Shown one piece after another: positions 23,018-32,138 of a stretch of 49,387 nucleotides of DNA. The position numbers were made by a program, and so were the translations under genes. Position 1 is the first letter of the stretch, and every line of letters begins with the position of its first letter. A model generated the notes under the pieces. That model saw only the letters and a program-made list of their open reading frames with translations. It ran no database searches and was not told where the DNA came from. Origin of the DNA: an uncultured bacterium (GTDB lineage: Bacteria > Actinomycetota > Coriobacteriia > Coriobacteriales > Coriobacteriaceae); contig CAJMOP010000004.1 of the NCBI GenBank assembly GCA_905215115.1, forward strand, positions 1 through 49,387, in the 5' to 3' direction.

Positions 23018-25183
23018 CTATGCGTTGGCACATTCCGCAACTTGCGAATCGAGCCATTCGATATCCTCGGCAAGATGCGCCACGCCAAGATGGTGTCCAC
23101 CCGGACACACCTCGTGCCGCAGACCTCCTCTGCGGCCCAGCAACTCGTAGGCATCGCGCACGATTTTGAGTTGCTCGTCAACATTTTTGAGCCCGCGTGC
23201 CCCATTCAGATGATCCTCTTCGCAACTTTGGACCAACAACGGCCGTGGCGCGATGAGCGAGGCGATGTCACCCATATCGAGCAGACGCCAGAGTCCAGGC
23301 GTGTAATTGCAACTGCAGTTGCCGTTGAGATGCAGCAGCGAGTCATCGACACCGTACAGATAGCCCGAGACAAACGCCTTGCGCACGCGCGGGTCAAGCG
23401 CGGCCAGGTACAACGTCATGTAACCGCCGCCCGAAAAACCAAAGCAGCCCAGGTCGTCCAGGGCAATGTCACCGCGTGTCTCCAAGTAATCAATCAAGCG
23501 CATGTTGTCCCAGGCGTTGAGGCCCGCGACCGTAAGACCCAGCGGCTCGGCCATACGTGCTTGATTCAGACACGTACCGCGCAGGTAGCTGTTCTCGTCG
23601 TCGCCCTGGCCCTTCCAATCGCGACGGTATCCCCAACCACGCGCATCGGGGCAGACGGTCACGTAACCCATGCGCGCCAAACGCAGACCGTAGTCGTAAT
23701 TGAACTTACGCACGGCATCGTCGACCGCCGGCACGCCCGCAACACCGGCTATGCTTGCAGCACCCGCCCCCTGGTGACCATGCGGGCAGATATAGCAGCG
23801 CTTGAGTCCCCGCTCGTCAAGCTTGGGGCGGGACGGCTCCAACAGGTAAAACGGCATCCACACATCGTGCTCAACCTGCAACACCGCATGAGTACGCACG
23901 ATGTTGCCGGCAACCCGCACACGATTGAGCTCACGAATCTCAATCGGGGCGCGGTCCATAAGCGAAAGACCCAAAATATCGTACAGACGAGTCCTGGTCG
24001 CAGCCTTCCATGCCTCAAAGTCTGTGGGAGTCTTGCCCGTAAATGCGGCCGAGCGCCCTTCGTGCTTCAGTCGGGCGCGCAACGCAGGTTCGTCCTCGTA
24101 GTACGTCTCGATGTGCACGGTGCGGCCATTGGCAGATAGCCCGGCCGTCTCTACCGCATCACCGTCGCCTCCCTCGGGATCCCAACCATCCGTGCCGGCA
24201 AGCACTCGGTCACGCGCATAGCGTTCGGAATCCTGACCGGTCGGGCAATGCGCCCACGGCACCCAAGCGGCAGCATCACCCGCCGGGCCAAACAGGGCAC
24301 CGCCGGCATACAGGGTGCCGTCATGTGCCGCTGGCTTATTCCAATCCCACCAGCCCTCGGACTTGATATGCGAGCCCAGCCAGCAATCGATAAGCACGGT
24401 CTGGGCCCATTCGCGCCACGGGCGACCCAGGTAGACCGAACCGGGCGCCATGTCGTCCGGCGCCGTGAAGGAACAACCGTGAAACACAAAACCACAGGGC
24501 TCGCCCTGGGGCGTCGAGGCCGCCGTAACGTAGCCGTTCACGTCCATATCGCGGTTGAGCGAGCGAATCTCACACCCCTCAAAGTAGGCACGCGCGCCGC
24601 CAAAGATAAAGTCGACATCGCCCTCGATCCGGCAACGTCGAAAATACTGCCGCCCCACGCGGCGCGGGGCGAACTGCTTGGGGCCTATAAAGCCGCCCGG
24701 CTTGGCCTCGCGCGGCGGCAGCGGCCCCAAAAAGAGCGTGTCCTGGTGTCCCTTAATGCAGCAGGCATCGACAACCAGGCGGTCACCATCGGCATACAGG
24801 GCAATCGCCTGACCGACCTCGCGCCCATCACCGGCGTTGTTTTCGATTGTTAGACCCGCAAGCGTCACGTCGTCGGCATCGACCAGCACCGTGTACGTAC
24901 GGAAGGTGCCGAGTCTTCCATCCTGGCCGCTACCATCTTCCGAAGACATCTTGGCACCCAGGCCTCCCACGATACGCACGCTGTCGGCCGTCTCGCCCTC
25001 GAGCGTCACATGCGGACGACGAATTTCGACCCGTTCGCGGTACTCACCCGGCGCCACCAGCACGCGCACCGGCACGGTCACATCGGGCACACACCGCTCC
25101 GCCGCCTCGAGCGCCGCCGAAATGCTGCGATACGCGCCTTCGCGTTCGAGCGATACCTCAAAGAGCTGTTCTTTGCCACTCAT
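23018..25183 (-). CDS. Pectin methylesterase (CE8) fused to an alpha/beta-hydrolase esterase
   Basis: A 721-residue two-domain protein. Residues 1-345 form a pectinesterase beta-helix: GHQDTLF (Gln147, Asp148), the nucleophile region GDVDFIFGGA (Asp191) and LGRPW (Arg254). Residues 370-721 form an alpha/beta-hydrolase with PHGHQGAG (oxyanion region), the nucleophile elbow GFSGGG (Ser584), Asp657 in CEEDH and a His in CPGGHHLG; it resembles acetyl-ester hydrolases. The combination would strip methyl and probably acetyl esters from the same oligogalacturonide. There is no signal peptide, unlike secreted pectinesterases. The ribosome site before ATG 25183 is weak. The next gene upstream is the GH28 enzyme. 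Confidence 0.9.
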   Translation of the reverse strand: MSGKEQLFEVSLEREGAYRSISAALEAAERCVPDVTVPVRVLVAPGEYRERVEIRRPHVTLEGETADSVRIVGGLGAKMSSEDGSGQDGRLGTFRTYTVLVDADDVTLAGLTIENNAGDGREVGQAIALYADGDRLVVDACCIKGHQDTLFLGPLPPREAKPGGFIGPKQFAPRRVGRQYFRRCRIEGDVDFIFGGARAYFEGCEIRSLNRDMDVNGYVTAASTPQGEPCGFVFHGCSFTAPDDMAPGSVYLGRPWREWAQTVLIDCWLGSHIKSEGWWDWNKPAAHDGTLYAGGALFGPAGDAAAWVPWAHCPTGQDSERYARDRVLAGTDGWDPEGGDGDAVETAGLSANGRTVHIETYYEDEPALRARLKHEGRSAAFTGKTPTDFEAWKAATRTRLYDILGLSLMDRAPIEIRELNRVRVAGNIVRTHAVLQVEHDVWMPFYLLEPSRPKLDERGLKRCYICPHGHQGAGAASIAGVAGVPAVDDAVRKFNYDYGLRLARMGYVTVCPDARGWGYRRDWKGQGDDENSYLRGTCLNQARMAEPLGLTVAGLNAWDNMRLIDYLETRGDIALDDLGCFGFSGGGYMTLYLAALDPRVRKAFVSGYLYGVDDSLLHLNGNCSCNYTPGLWRLLDMGDIASLIAPRPLLVQSCEEDHLNGARGLKNVDEQLKIVRDAYELLGRRGGLRHEVCPGGHHLGVAHLAEDIEWLDSQVAECANA

Positions 25184-25232
25184 CTGTCATTACGCTTTCT
25201 GTCACAGAACACCCACCATGCAATACCGGCAC

Positions 25233-25268
25233 CTATAGATTGCGTGCGACAGCCGGGCAGACCCGACC
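25233..25268 (-). other. Hairpin between the GH28 and pectinesterase genes
   Basis: A perfect 9-bp stem GCGTGCGAC / GTCGCACGC with an 18-nt loop in the 131-nt intergenic spacer. It lacks a U-tract, so it may be a processing or stability element within the operon. Confidence 0.4.
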
Positions 25269-25314
25269 GTCGCACGCCTCAACATGCCGTATTCACTTGT
25301 GCAGGAGCACTACC

Positions 25315-26910
25315 CTAGGCGCGGATAACCTTGTCTACGTTTTGCAGCTGCAGCTCGTCGCCATCCTGACCCTCGATGCGCACGTTCTGCAGGTCGAGGA
25401 CTTTCACGTTCTGCGCGATGATGCCCTGGCGCACCATGGGCTCCACGCCGCAGGCCATGGCCGGCACAAAGGGCTCGGCATCGGCGGCAAAGGTCACATG
25501 GACATCCTGGAACGTCAGGCGCGTCACCTTGCTCTCGGGAAGGCCCGTGATATAGGCCGCGGCCGCATGGCAGTTGGTGGCCTCGATATCGCAAAACGTC
25601 GTGGCGCCAAAGCCGGGCGTACGGTCGTCGACGGGCAGCGCCTCGCGAGACTGCACGTAGTCGGTCTTGCCGTCCTTGTCGCAGAAGTAGAACGAGTTGA
25701 CCACGAAGGGCGTAAGCACCTTATCCATGCGAATGTGCTCGAAGGTGATGCCCTCGTTGACGGCGTCCTTGCCGCGTCCGCGGCGTGTCTTGACGCGCAG
25801 GCCGCGGTCGGTGCGCTCAAAGAGGCACTTGCTCACGGTGAGGTCCTTGATGCCGCCGGCGGCCTCGGATCCCAGCACCACGGCGCCGTGGCCGTCGTGC
25901 ATGTAGCAGTGCGAGATCAGCACGTCGTGCGTGGCGGGACGGAGCTCGGGTTCAATGCCCAGTTTGCCGCTCTTGATGGCGATGCAGTCGTCGCCCACCG
26001 AGAACTGACAGCCAAGGATGCGAACAAAACCGCAGCTCTCGGGATCGAAACCGTCGGTGTTGTGGGAGTTCTTGGGACCCTCGATGGACAGGCACAGGGC
26101 ATCGACGTGCTCGCACAGAATGGGATGGATATTCCACGCCGGGCTGTTGCGCACGGTAAAGCCGGCAAGACTCACGTTTTCGCACTCGGACAGGAAGATC
26201 ATGCGCGGGCGGGCGATCTCGCGGCCCTCCTCGGGACGGAAGATGTTCTTAAAGTCCTTGTTCCACCAGTTGTCCTCGGCAAAATCGGTCTGGCCGTCGA
26301 TGGCGCCGCGGCCATAGATGCACACGTCGTGCACGCTCAGGCCCGTAAAGGTCGAACAGTAGGTCGAGAAGCTCTCGCCCTCCCAACGGCCCAGGGGCAG
26401 CATATCGGTGCCGGCGTACCCAGCCCCCTCGTCACCCGTGACCGTGCCCGGAATGTAGGCAAGCGCCGCGCGGTCGTAACGGGCCAGCAGCACCGCGCCC
26501 TCGGCGAGCTCGATGTTGATATTGCTCTTAAGGAAGAGGGACTTGATGCGGTAGTTGCCGGCGGGGATCAGCACGCGCCCGCCCTTGGGGCAGGCCATGA
26601 TGGCAGCCTGAATGTTGGTGGTGTCATCGTGCTCGGCATCGCCCTTGGCGCCGCAGTCGCGAACGTTGATGGTAAAGGGCTCCGCCGGCGTGGTGACGCC
26701 TACGCTCAACTCGCGCTCGCCGCAGACAAAGCGGATCAGGTTGCGCTTGCCGGGGGTCAGGCCATCGACATAGGTCTCGACCGTATTCGTGGTACCGGCG
26801 GGCTCATCGTTGACAAAGATCTCCCACGTATCGGCACAGGTAAAGTAGCCGCCATCGTCGAGCTCGATAACGGCCGCGCGGGCATTGCGCCAGATAACGT
26901 TCGTCTCCAT
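25315..26910 (-). CDS. GH28 polygalacturonase
   Basis: Hydrolyses galacturonan, probably releasing galacturonate from oligomer ends. ATG at 26910 (METNVIWRNA) follows GGGAG; a TTG five codons earlier lies in the ribosome site. The 531-residue protein has an N-terminal beta-sandwich of about 90 residues and a right-handed beta-helix with all GH28 motifs: NTDGFD, GDDCIAIKSG (catalytic Asp pair), DGHGAVVLGSE (His) and RGLRVKTRRGRG. There is no signal peptide, so it should be cytoplasmic, as expected for exo-acting enzymes in oligogalacturonide importers. It heads the group with the esterase fusion downstream. Confidence 0.93.
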   Translation of the reverse strand: METNVIWRNARAAVIELDDGGYFTCADTWEIFVNDEPAGTTNTVETYVDGLTPGKRNLIRFVCGERELSVGVTTPAEPFTINVRDCGAKGDAEHDDTTNIQAAIMACPKGGRVLIPAGNYRIKSLFLKSNINIELAEGAVLLARYDRAALAYIPGTVTGDEGAGYAGTDMLPLGRWEGESFSTYCSTFTGLSVHDVCIYGRGAIDGQTDFAEDNWWNKDFKNIFRPEEGREIARPRMIFLSECENVSLAGFTVRNSPAWNIHPILCEHVDALCLSIEGPKNSHNTDGFDPESCGFVRILGCQFSVGDDCIAIKSGKLGIEPELRPATHDVLISHCYMHDGHGAVVLGSEAAGGIKDLTVSKCLFERTDRGLRVKTRRGRGKDAVNEGITFEHIRMDKVLTPFVVNSFYFCDKDGKTDYVQSREALPVDDRTPGFGATTFCDIEATNCHAAAAYITGLPESKVTRLTFQDVHVTFAADAEPFVPAMACGVEPMVRQGIIAQNVKVLDLQNVRIEGQDGDELQLQNVDKVIRA

Positions 26911-26961
26911 GGGTCTCTCCCTCAAATGTAATCAGAAGATCATACTACTCGTTTTTAAAAA

Positions 26962-27001
26962 AGGGCCGTACCCGCCGGTGGATCTCCGGTGGCACGGCCC
27001 T
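26962..27001 (-). terminator. Terminator of the transporter gene
   Basis: Stem AGGGCCGT / ACGGCCCT with an inner CCGG-pairing, followed on the minus strand by TTTTTTAAAA. Confidence 0.85.
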
Positions 27002-27024
27002 GTGGTTTGGACGATGCGCCTGCC

Positions 27025-28584
27025 CTACTCGGCGGGAATTACGCTGCCGTCCTGGAAGCCAACATTGTTGTGGGCGAAGCAGTCCTCGTACTTAAAGCCG
27101 GAGAGCTCCTCGCAAAGCGCCTTGACCTCGGGCTTGACGTCGGCCATCTTGCCACCCTCCTTGACACGGTGGATCTCGTCGCAAAGGATGTCGCACTGCT
27201 CCTTGTCAATCTTGATGCCGCGGGCAAGGACGGCCGCGAGCAGGAAGAAGCCGGCGCAGCCGATGAGCATGTAGCCGCAGATGTACAGAGGCACGGTGGC
27301 GGGCTGGGTCACGGCGTCGCTGTTGCCGGCGGTCTGAATGAAGCCGGAGGCAGCAAGGACGATAGCCCATACGTTGACGGCAACAGCCTGGGCGATCTGC
27401 TGGCAGAGCTGCTGTGCGGAGCTGTAGATGCCCTCGCGACGACGCAGGGTGATGAGCTCGTCGACATCGGGGATGTAGTTGAGCAGAACATCGGGCAGAT
27501 ACTGGAAGCCAACGTAGAAGAACTTCCAGATGGCGAAGATGATGGGGTAGGCGATCATGGCGATGGCGACCGTGGAGGTGCCGTTGATCTGACCAAAGGC
27601 GAAGTAGTTGTAGGCGATGATGCACGCGGCGCAACCGACGTTTGCCAGGTACCAAGACTTGTGGAAGCCCTTCTTAGCCATGAGGGCGACCCAGATGGCG
27701 GTGCAGACGATAGCGACGACCTTGCCGGGCATCTCCATCACGGACTCGTAGGACTTAGGAATCTGCAGACAGTAGACGATGAAGAAGGACAGGCACGCAG
27801 ACCAGCAGGCAGCGGCGAGCTTCGTGGAGACCTGCGCATACAGGACCTTGCGGAAGGACTTGTTGCGGAAGGTAGAGATAACGTCGATGAAAAACTTCTT
27901 GATACCCTCGCCGACGCTCTCGATCTTCTCCTGAGCGACCTCCTCGGGAGTGTGCTCCCACGTGGACAGGTACACGCACAGCAGCGAGATTGCCATGACC
28001 GAAGCGTTAATCGTAGCAATAATGAAGTAGCTGAACGGGTTGGTCTCGCCGAAGGTGCCAAAGCCAAAGCCGACGAGTGCTGCCATCAGGAAGCCGGCAG
28101 CGTTACCAAAGAGGTGCTTGTAGCCGGTGAGGTACGTACGCTCCTTGAAGTCGTCGGTCATCTCGATGGTAAGCGGCGACAGGTTGGCGGTGCAGAACGT
28201 GTACGCGACGTTGTAGATCAGGTACAACACAAAGTAGTACGGGAAACCAAACGGCGTAGCCACAAAGATGAGCGGCTCGGCGACCATCATCGGGATAGCC
28301 AGCAAGATCCAGAAACGGCGGCGGCCAAAGATGCGGCCGATCTTAGTAGCGTAGAAGTTATCGGCCACAAAGCCCATGAGCGGGCACAGAATGGCGTTGA
28401 GATAGATGGCGAACGAGCTGATCAGCGCAGCCTCGCCTGCGGACAGACCACACTCCGTGGACAGGAACAGCACCATGTAGCTGTGCGTAAAGCTCAGGGC
28501 ACCGGAGTTGAGCATGCCGCCCATACCAAAGCCCAAGCGCGTCCAGAATGTGATCTTGCGCTTTTTACCGATCTTGTTAGTCAT
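27025..28584 (-). CDS. GPH-type MFS transporter (hexuronide/oligogalacturonide symporter)
   Basis: A 519-residue, 12-helix carrier; ATG at 28584 (MTNKIGKKRK) after GGGAG, with longer starts lacking a site. The first part reads WTRLGFGMGGMLNSGALSF, the family loop FGRRRFWILLAIPMM follows helix 2-3, and the C-terminal half contains ELITLRRREGIYSSAQQLCQ, typical of the glycoside-pentoside-hexuronide group (MelB/UidB/TogT-like). These are cation-coupled sugar importers. Position between GH28 and uxaA, and shared GTGAACGTTCAC operators, point to (oligo)galacturonate. It lies in its own transcription unit with a two-operator promoter and a strong terminator. Confidence 0.9.
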   Translation of the reverse strand: MTNKIGKKRKITFWTRLGFGMGGMLNSGALSFTHSYMVLFLSTECGLSAGEAALISSFAIYLNAILCPLMGFVADNFYATKIGRIFGRRRFWILLAIPMMVAEPLIFVATPFGFPYYFVLYLIYNVAYTFCTANLSPLTIEMTDDFKERTYLTGYKHLFGNAAGFLMAALVGFGFGTFGETNPFSYFIIATINASVMAISLLCVYLSTWEHTPEEVAQEKIESVGEGIKKFFIDVISTFRNKSFRKVLYAQVSTKLAAACWSACLSFFIVYCLQIPKSYESVMEMPGKVVAIVCTAIWVALMAKKGFHKSWYLANVGCAACIIAYNYFAFGQINGTSTVAIAMIAYPIIFAIWKFFYVGFQYLPDVLLNYIPDVDELITLRRREGIYSSAQQLCQQIAQAVAVNVWAIVLAASGFIQTAGNSDAVTQPATVPLYICGYMLIGCAGFFLLAAVLARGIKIDKEQCDILCDEIHRVKEGGKMADVKPEVKALCEELSGFKYEDCFAHNNVGFQDGSVIPAE

Positions 28585-28666
28585 CGAGCTCCCTCTCTTT
28601 TCTCGATTGTCTTGTAACAAGACATTGGAGTCCATACCGATGTCTGTCTGCATATCGCCCACTCGT

Positions 28667-28842
28667 AGGGTGAACGTTTAGCTAGATTATGCGCGATTGC
28701 ATATGATAGGTGAACGTTCACTTGTATATTATCCTTGAACGGTCGTTTTTTGCCGTTAAACGGACATCTGACTTGAAAAAAAATCACGATTACATGGGTA
28801 TTGAGTGTGTTTAAATTTGAGGTCGATTAGGTGAACGTTTAT
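28667..28842 (-). promoter_or_regulatory. Regulatory region of the transporter gene
   Basis: Operators GGTGAACGTTTA (28669-28680) and GGTGAACGTTCACT (28709-28722), centres 40 bp apart, flank a CATAAT -10 candidate. A 29-nt conserved motif starting TTGAACGGTCG lies at 28735-28763 and a further AGGTGAACGTTTAT at 28829-28842. No gene is seen in 28585-28964. Confidence 0.65.
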
Positions 28843-28896
28843 TGTTTTCGCTGCTCCCGTACCCTCAGGAAGACACGCCCGAACAGACAGAACAAA

Positions 28897-28932
28897 CATG
28901 GCCCCGCCGGGAACACTCCCGACGGGGCCATG
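28897..28932 (-). terminator. Terminator of uxaA
   Basis: A 16-bp stem CATGGCCCCGCCGGGA / TCCCGACGGGGCCATG with one mismatch, 32 nt after the uxaA stop; TTTGTTC follows on the minus strand. Confidence 0.85.
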
Positions 28933-28964
28933 GTCAATAGCGCCCTATGCGAACCCATTTACCG

Positions 28965-30449
28965 CTACAGGCAGACGCCATCCTTCCAAATGCTGATCTC
29001 GTGGCAGCCGCGACGCTCGGCACTCGTAAGCTTGCCGCTCGCCGTTTCTAGCACCAGCTGGTACAGGTCGTGGGCAGCCTCGTCGAGCGTACGCTCGCCC
29101 GTGGCGACCACGCCGGCGTTAAAGTCCATCCAGTTGGCCTTGTGGTCGCACAGACGCTGGTTGGTGAACACCTTGAGCGTAGGCGCCGGTGCGCCAAACG
29201 GCGTGCCGCGGCCGGTCGAGAACAGGATTACGTGGCAGCCGGCAGCCGTCAGGGCCGTGGTGGATACCATGTCGTTACCCGGGCCGCACAGCATGTTCAG
29301 GCCATGCTTGGTAGCCTGACCGGCATACGGCAGCACGTCGACGATGGGGGCAGATCCGCCCTTTTGCACGCAGCCGCAGCTCTTGTCCTCGAGCGTGGTA
29401 ATGCCGCCGTCCTTGTTGCCGGGGCTCGGGTTCTCATAGACGACCTCGCCGTGGCTGATAAAGTAGTCCTTAAAGCCGTTGAGCATGTCGGCAGCTGCGT
29501 TAAAGACGTCCTGGCTCTCACAGCGATCGAGCAGAATGCTCTCCGCGCCAAACATCTCGGGAACCTCGGTGAGCACCGACGTGCCGCCGCGGGCGACAAC
29601 CATATCGCTCACGCGACCGATCGTGGGGTTGGCGGTAATGCCCGAAAGACCGTCAGAGCCGCCGCACTTAAGGCCAATGACCAGCTCGGAGGCAGGAATG
29701 GGCTCACGCTTGGCCTGCTTGGCCAGGTCGGCAAGCTCGGACAGAATCTTGTGACCCTCGACCTGCTCGTCGGCTACATCTTGGCAGGCGAGGAATCGAA
29801 CGCGCTCGCGATCGAAGTCACCGAGCTCGTCGAGTACCTGCTGGTGCGTGCAGTTTTCGCAACCGAGGGACAGGAACAGCACACCCGCAGCGTTTGCGTG
29901 ACGCGAGAGCGCCACCAGCAGACGGCGCGTCTGGGCATGGTCGGCACCGGTCTGCGAGCAGCCAAAGGGATGCGGGAAGTAGTAAACGCCCTCCAGCGAG
30001 CCCTCGACCAGATCCTGAGCCTGCTCGCACATGGCACGTGCGACCTCGTTGACGCAGCCGACCGTGGGGATGATCCACAGCTCGTTGCGCGTGGCGGCGC
30101 GGCCGTTAGCGCGGCGGAAACCCATAAAGGTCTCGGGCTCAACCGGCTCAACGACCGGATGCGTCGGGTTGTAAGCGTACTCGACCTCGCCCGAAAGGTT
30201 GGTCTTGACGTTATGCGTATGAAGCCACTGACCGGGCTGGATGTCGCCCGTCACGTGGCCGATAGGAAGACCGTACTTGACGACGTCCTCCCCCGCCGTA
30301 ATGGCGCGCACGGCCATCTTGTGGCCCTGCGGAATATCCTCCGCGGCAACGACCTCGCCCACCCCGGGAACCGCGACGGCGGTGCCCTTGGCAAGCGGCG
30401 ACAGCGCGACGATCACGTTGTCGGCCGGATTGATCTGGATAGTATTCAT
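28965..30449 (-). CDS. uxaA: Altronate dehydratase
   Basis: Converts D-altronate to KDG in the galacturonate (Ashwell) pathway, using an iron-dependent active site. ATG at 30449 after AGGACT. The 494-residue protein has the N-terminal SAF-like domain (VIVALSPLAKGTAV, MAVRAITAGEDVVKYGLPIG) and the UxaA/GarD catalytic part with conserved Cys/His (WIIPTVGCVNE, HPFGCSQTGADHAQT, SLGCENC, GLKCGGSDG, DKSCGCVQKGG). Length is normal. It is the last gene of uxaC-uxaB-uxaA. Galactarate dehydratase is the nearest alternative, but uxaB and uxaC beside it settle the role. Confidence 0.95.
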   Translation of the reverse strand: MNTIQINPADNVIVALSPLAKGTAVAVPGVGEVVAAEDIPQGHKMAVRAITAGEDVVKYGLPIGHVTGDIQPGQWLHTHNVKTNLSGEVEYAYNPTHPVVEPVEPETFMGFRRANGRAATRNELWIIPTVGCVNEVARAMCEQAQDLVEGSLEGVYYFPHPFGCSQTGADHAQTRRLLVALSRHANAAGVLFLSLGCENCTHQQVLDELGDFDRERVRFLACQDVADEQVEGHKILSELADLAKQAKREPIPASELVIGLKCGGSDGLSGITANPTIGRVSDMVVARGGTSVLTEVPEMFGAESILLDRCESQDVFNAAADMLNGFKDYFISHGEVVYENPSPGNKDGGITTLEDKSCGCVQKGGSAPIVDVLPYAGQATKHGLNMLCGPGNDMVSTTALTAAGCHVILFSTGRGTPFGAPAPTLKVFTNQRLCDHKANWMDFNAGVVATGERTLDEAAHDLYQLVLETASGKLTSAERRGCHEISIWKDGVCL

Positions 30450-30527
30450 TACAAAGAGTCCTAACCCTACAGGTTGAGCAGAAGTCAGCGGGCGCCCGTC
30501 AGTTGCCCGGCGGGCGCACAGAAGGAT

Positions 30528-32042
30528 TTAGGCCTGGGCGTTGGCAAATGCCTGCTTGGCGCCCTCGGCGCGCACAACGGCAAGCGCGTTGACGACAAAC
30601 TCCTCAAGGCCGGCGATCTGCGTAAGGTCCTCGCCCCACATCTGCTCGTTGCTGAGCACATCGTGCACCAGCTCGGCATCGTCTGCACCGGCGTGGGCGG
30701 CGTAGAAATCGAGCACGAAGGCATCGTCCTGAGCGGTGTACTCGGTGCCGTCGGCGCGGCGCAGGTGCAGGCCGTCACCCTCGCGAGCAACGAGCTCCTG
30801 CGTATAGAAGGCAATGAGCGTAGCGAGGCTCGTCGCCAGGCACTTGGGCAGGCTGCCGGTCTCGGCAACATAGTCCTTGAGCGTGGGCAGGTCGCGAGCA
30901 CGCCATTTGGCGGTTGAGTTGAGGCAAATGGAGAGCAGCGCGTGGTCGATAAACGGGTTGTCGAAGCGGTTCTCGACGGCGGCGGCAAAGGCCTTGCAGT
31001 CCTCGACATCCAGATCGGCGGCAAGCGTCGGGATGACCTCGTCGTAGAGCATGGTGTTCATGAAGCCACGGACGGTCTCGTCGTGCATGCAATCGCGCAC
31101 GATGTCAAAGCCGGCAACCCAGGAGCCCGGAACAAAGGCAGTGTGGGCGCCGTTGAGGATGCGGACCTTGCGCTTCTTGTACGGGGTGACATCGGGGGTC
31201 ACAAAGACGCCCGGCAGGCCGGCCTTCACGAAGGGAAGCTTCTCGGCAAGTGACTCGTCGCCCTGGATACCCCACATCTGGAAGGGCTCGCGCACGGCCA
31301 GGAAGGGATCCTCGTAGCCCAGGCGCTCGGCCACGGCAGCGGCCTCCTTGGGGTCGCGGATGCGGCCGGGGACGATAGTGTCGACGAGCGTGGTGCAGAC
31401 GGTGCAGTCGTTGGCCATCCACTGCGAGAACTCGTCCTCCCAGCCCCAGTCGCTCACGTACTGGTTCATGATGCGCAGCAGCTCCTCGCCGTTGTGATCG
31501 ATGAGCTCACAGGCGAGCACGATGACGCCCGGCTTGCCGGCGGCCCAGCGGGTGTGGAGCACCTGGGCAAGCTTAGCGGGGAAGCTCGCGGGCGGCATGT
31601 CGTCGGCCTTGCAGGACGGATCGTAGGCAATGCCAGCCTCGGTGGTGTTGGAGACGATAATCTCCAAATCGTCGGAGACGGCGACCTCCATCATGGCGCG
31701 GTAGTCGTCCTCACGATACGGATTGAGGCAGCGGCTGCAGGCGCTGATCACACGGGACTCGTCGACCGTGTTGCCGCTCTCCTTGCCGCGCACCAGCACG
31801 GTGTACAGGTCGTCCTGGGCATTGATGCCGTCGGCAAAGCCAAAGGCGCCGCTGATGGGCTGCACCATGACAACCTTGCCGTTCCAGCCGGTTGCCTCGT
31901 TGCCCATGTCAAAGAAGCGGTCGACAAAGGCGCGCAGGAAATTGCCCTCGCCAAACTGCAGAACCTTCTCGGGCGCGTCCTTGGGCAGCAGGTAGCCCTT
32001 GTAGCCGATCTTCTCGAGCGTCTCGTAGCTGATGTTCTCCAT
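30528..32042 (-). CDS. uxaB: Tagaturonate reductase (altronate oxidoreductase)
   Basis: Reduces D-tagaturonate to D-altronate with NADH. ATG at 32042 follows AAGGAGAG. The 504-residue protein belongs to the polyol-specific long-chain dehydrogenases: VLQFGEGNFLRAFVDRF at the nucleotide-binding end, SNTTEAGIAYDPSC, and the catalytic helix region PYKKRKVRILNGAHTAFV with the conserved Lys, Asn and His. Mannitol and fructuronate reductases share these blocks, but SNTTEAGI and the flanking uxaA and uxaC point to UxaB. The gap to uxaC is 96 nt and contains a GGGGGCGCCG/CGGCGCTCCC hairpin. Confidence 0.94.
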   Translation of the reverse strand: MENISYETLEKIGYKGYLLPKDAPEKVLQFGEGNFLRAFVDRFFDMGNEATGWNGKVVMVQPISGAFGFADGINAQDDLYTVLVRGKESGNTVDESRVISACSRCLNPYREDDYRAMMEVAVSDDLEIIVSNTTEAGIAYDPSCKADDMPPASFPAKLAQVLHTRWAAGKPGVIVLACELIDHNGEELLRIMNQYVSDWGWEDEFSQWMANDCTVCTTLVDTIVPGRIRDPKEAAAVAERLGYEDPFLAVREPFQMWGIQGDESLAEKLPFVKAGLPGVFVTPDVTPYKKRKVRILNGAHTAFVPGSWVAGFDIVRDCMHDETVRGFMNTMLYDEVIPTLAADLDVEDCKAFAAAVENRFDNPFIDHALLSICLNSTAKWRARDLPTLKDYVAETGSLPKCLATSLATLIAFYTQELVAREGDGLHLRRADGTEYTAQDDAFVLDFYAAHAGADDAELVHDVLSNEQMWGEDLTQIAGLEEFVVNALAVVRAEGAKQAFANAQA

Positions 32043-32138
32043 CGATGTCTCTCCTTAGATTGCTGTTAGCGTGCAGGCAAAACGGGGGCGCCGCGTGTGG
32101 CAACGGCGCTCCCGAGTTCGGTGTGATTCGATGCGGGT

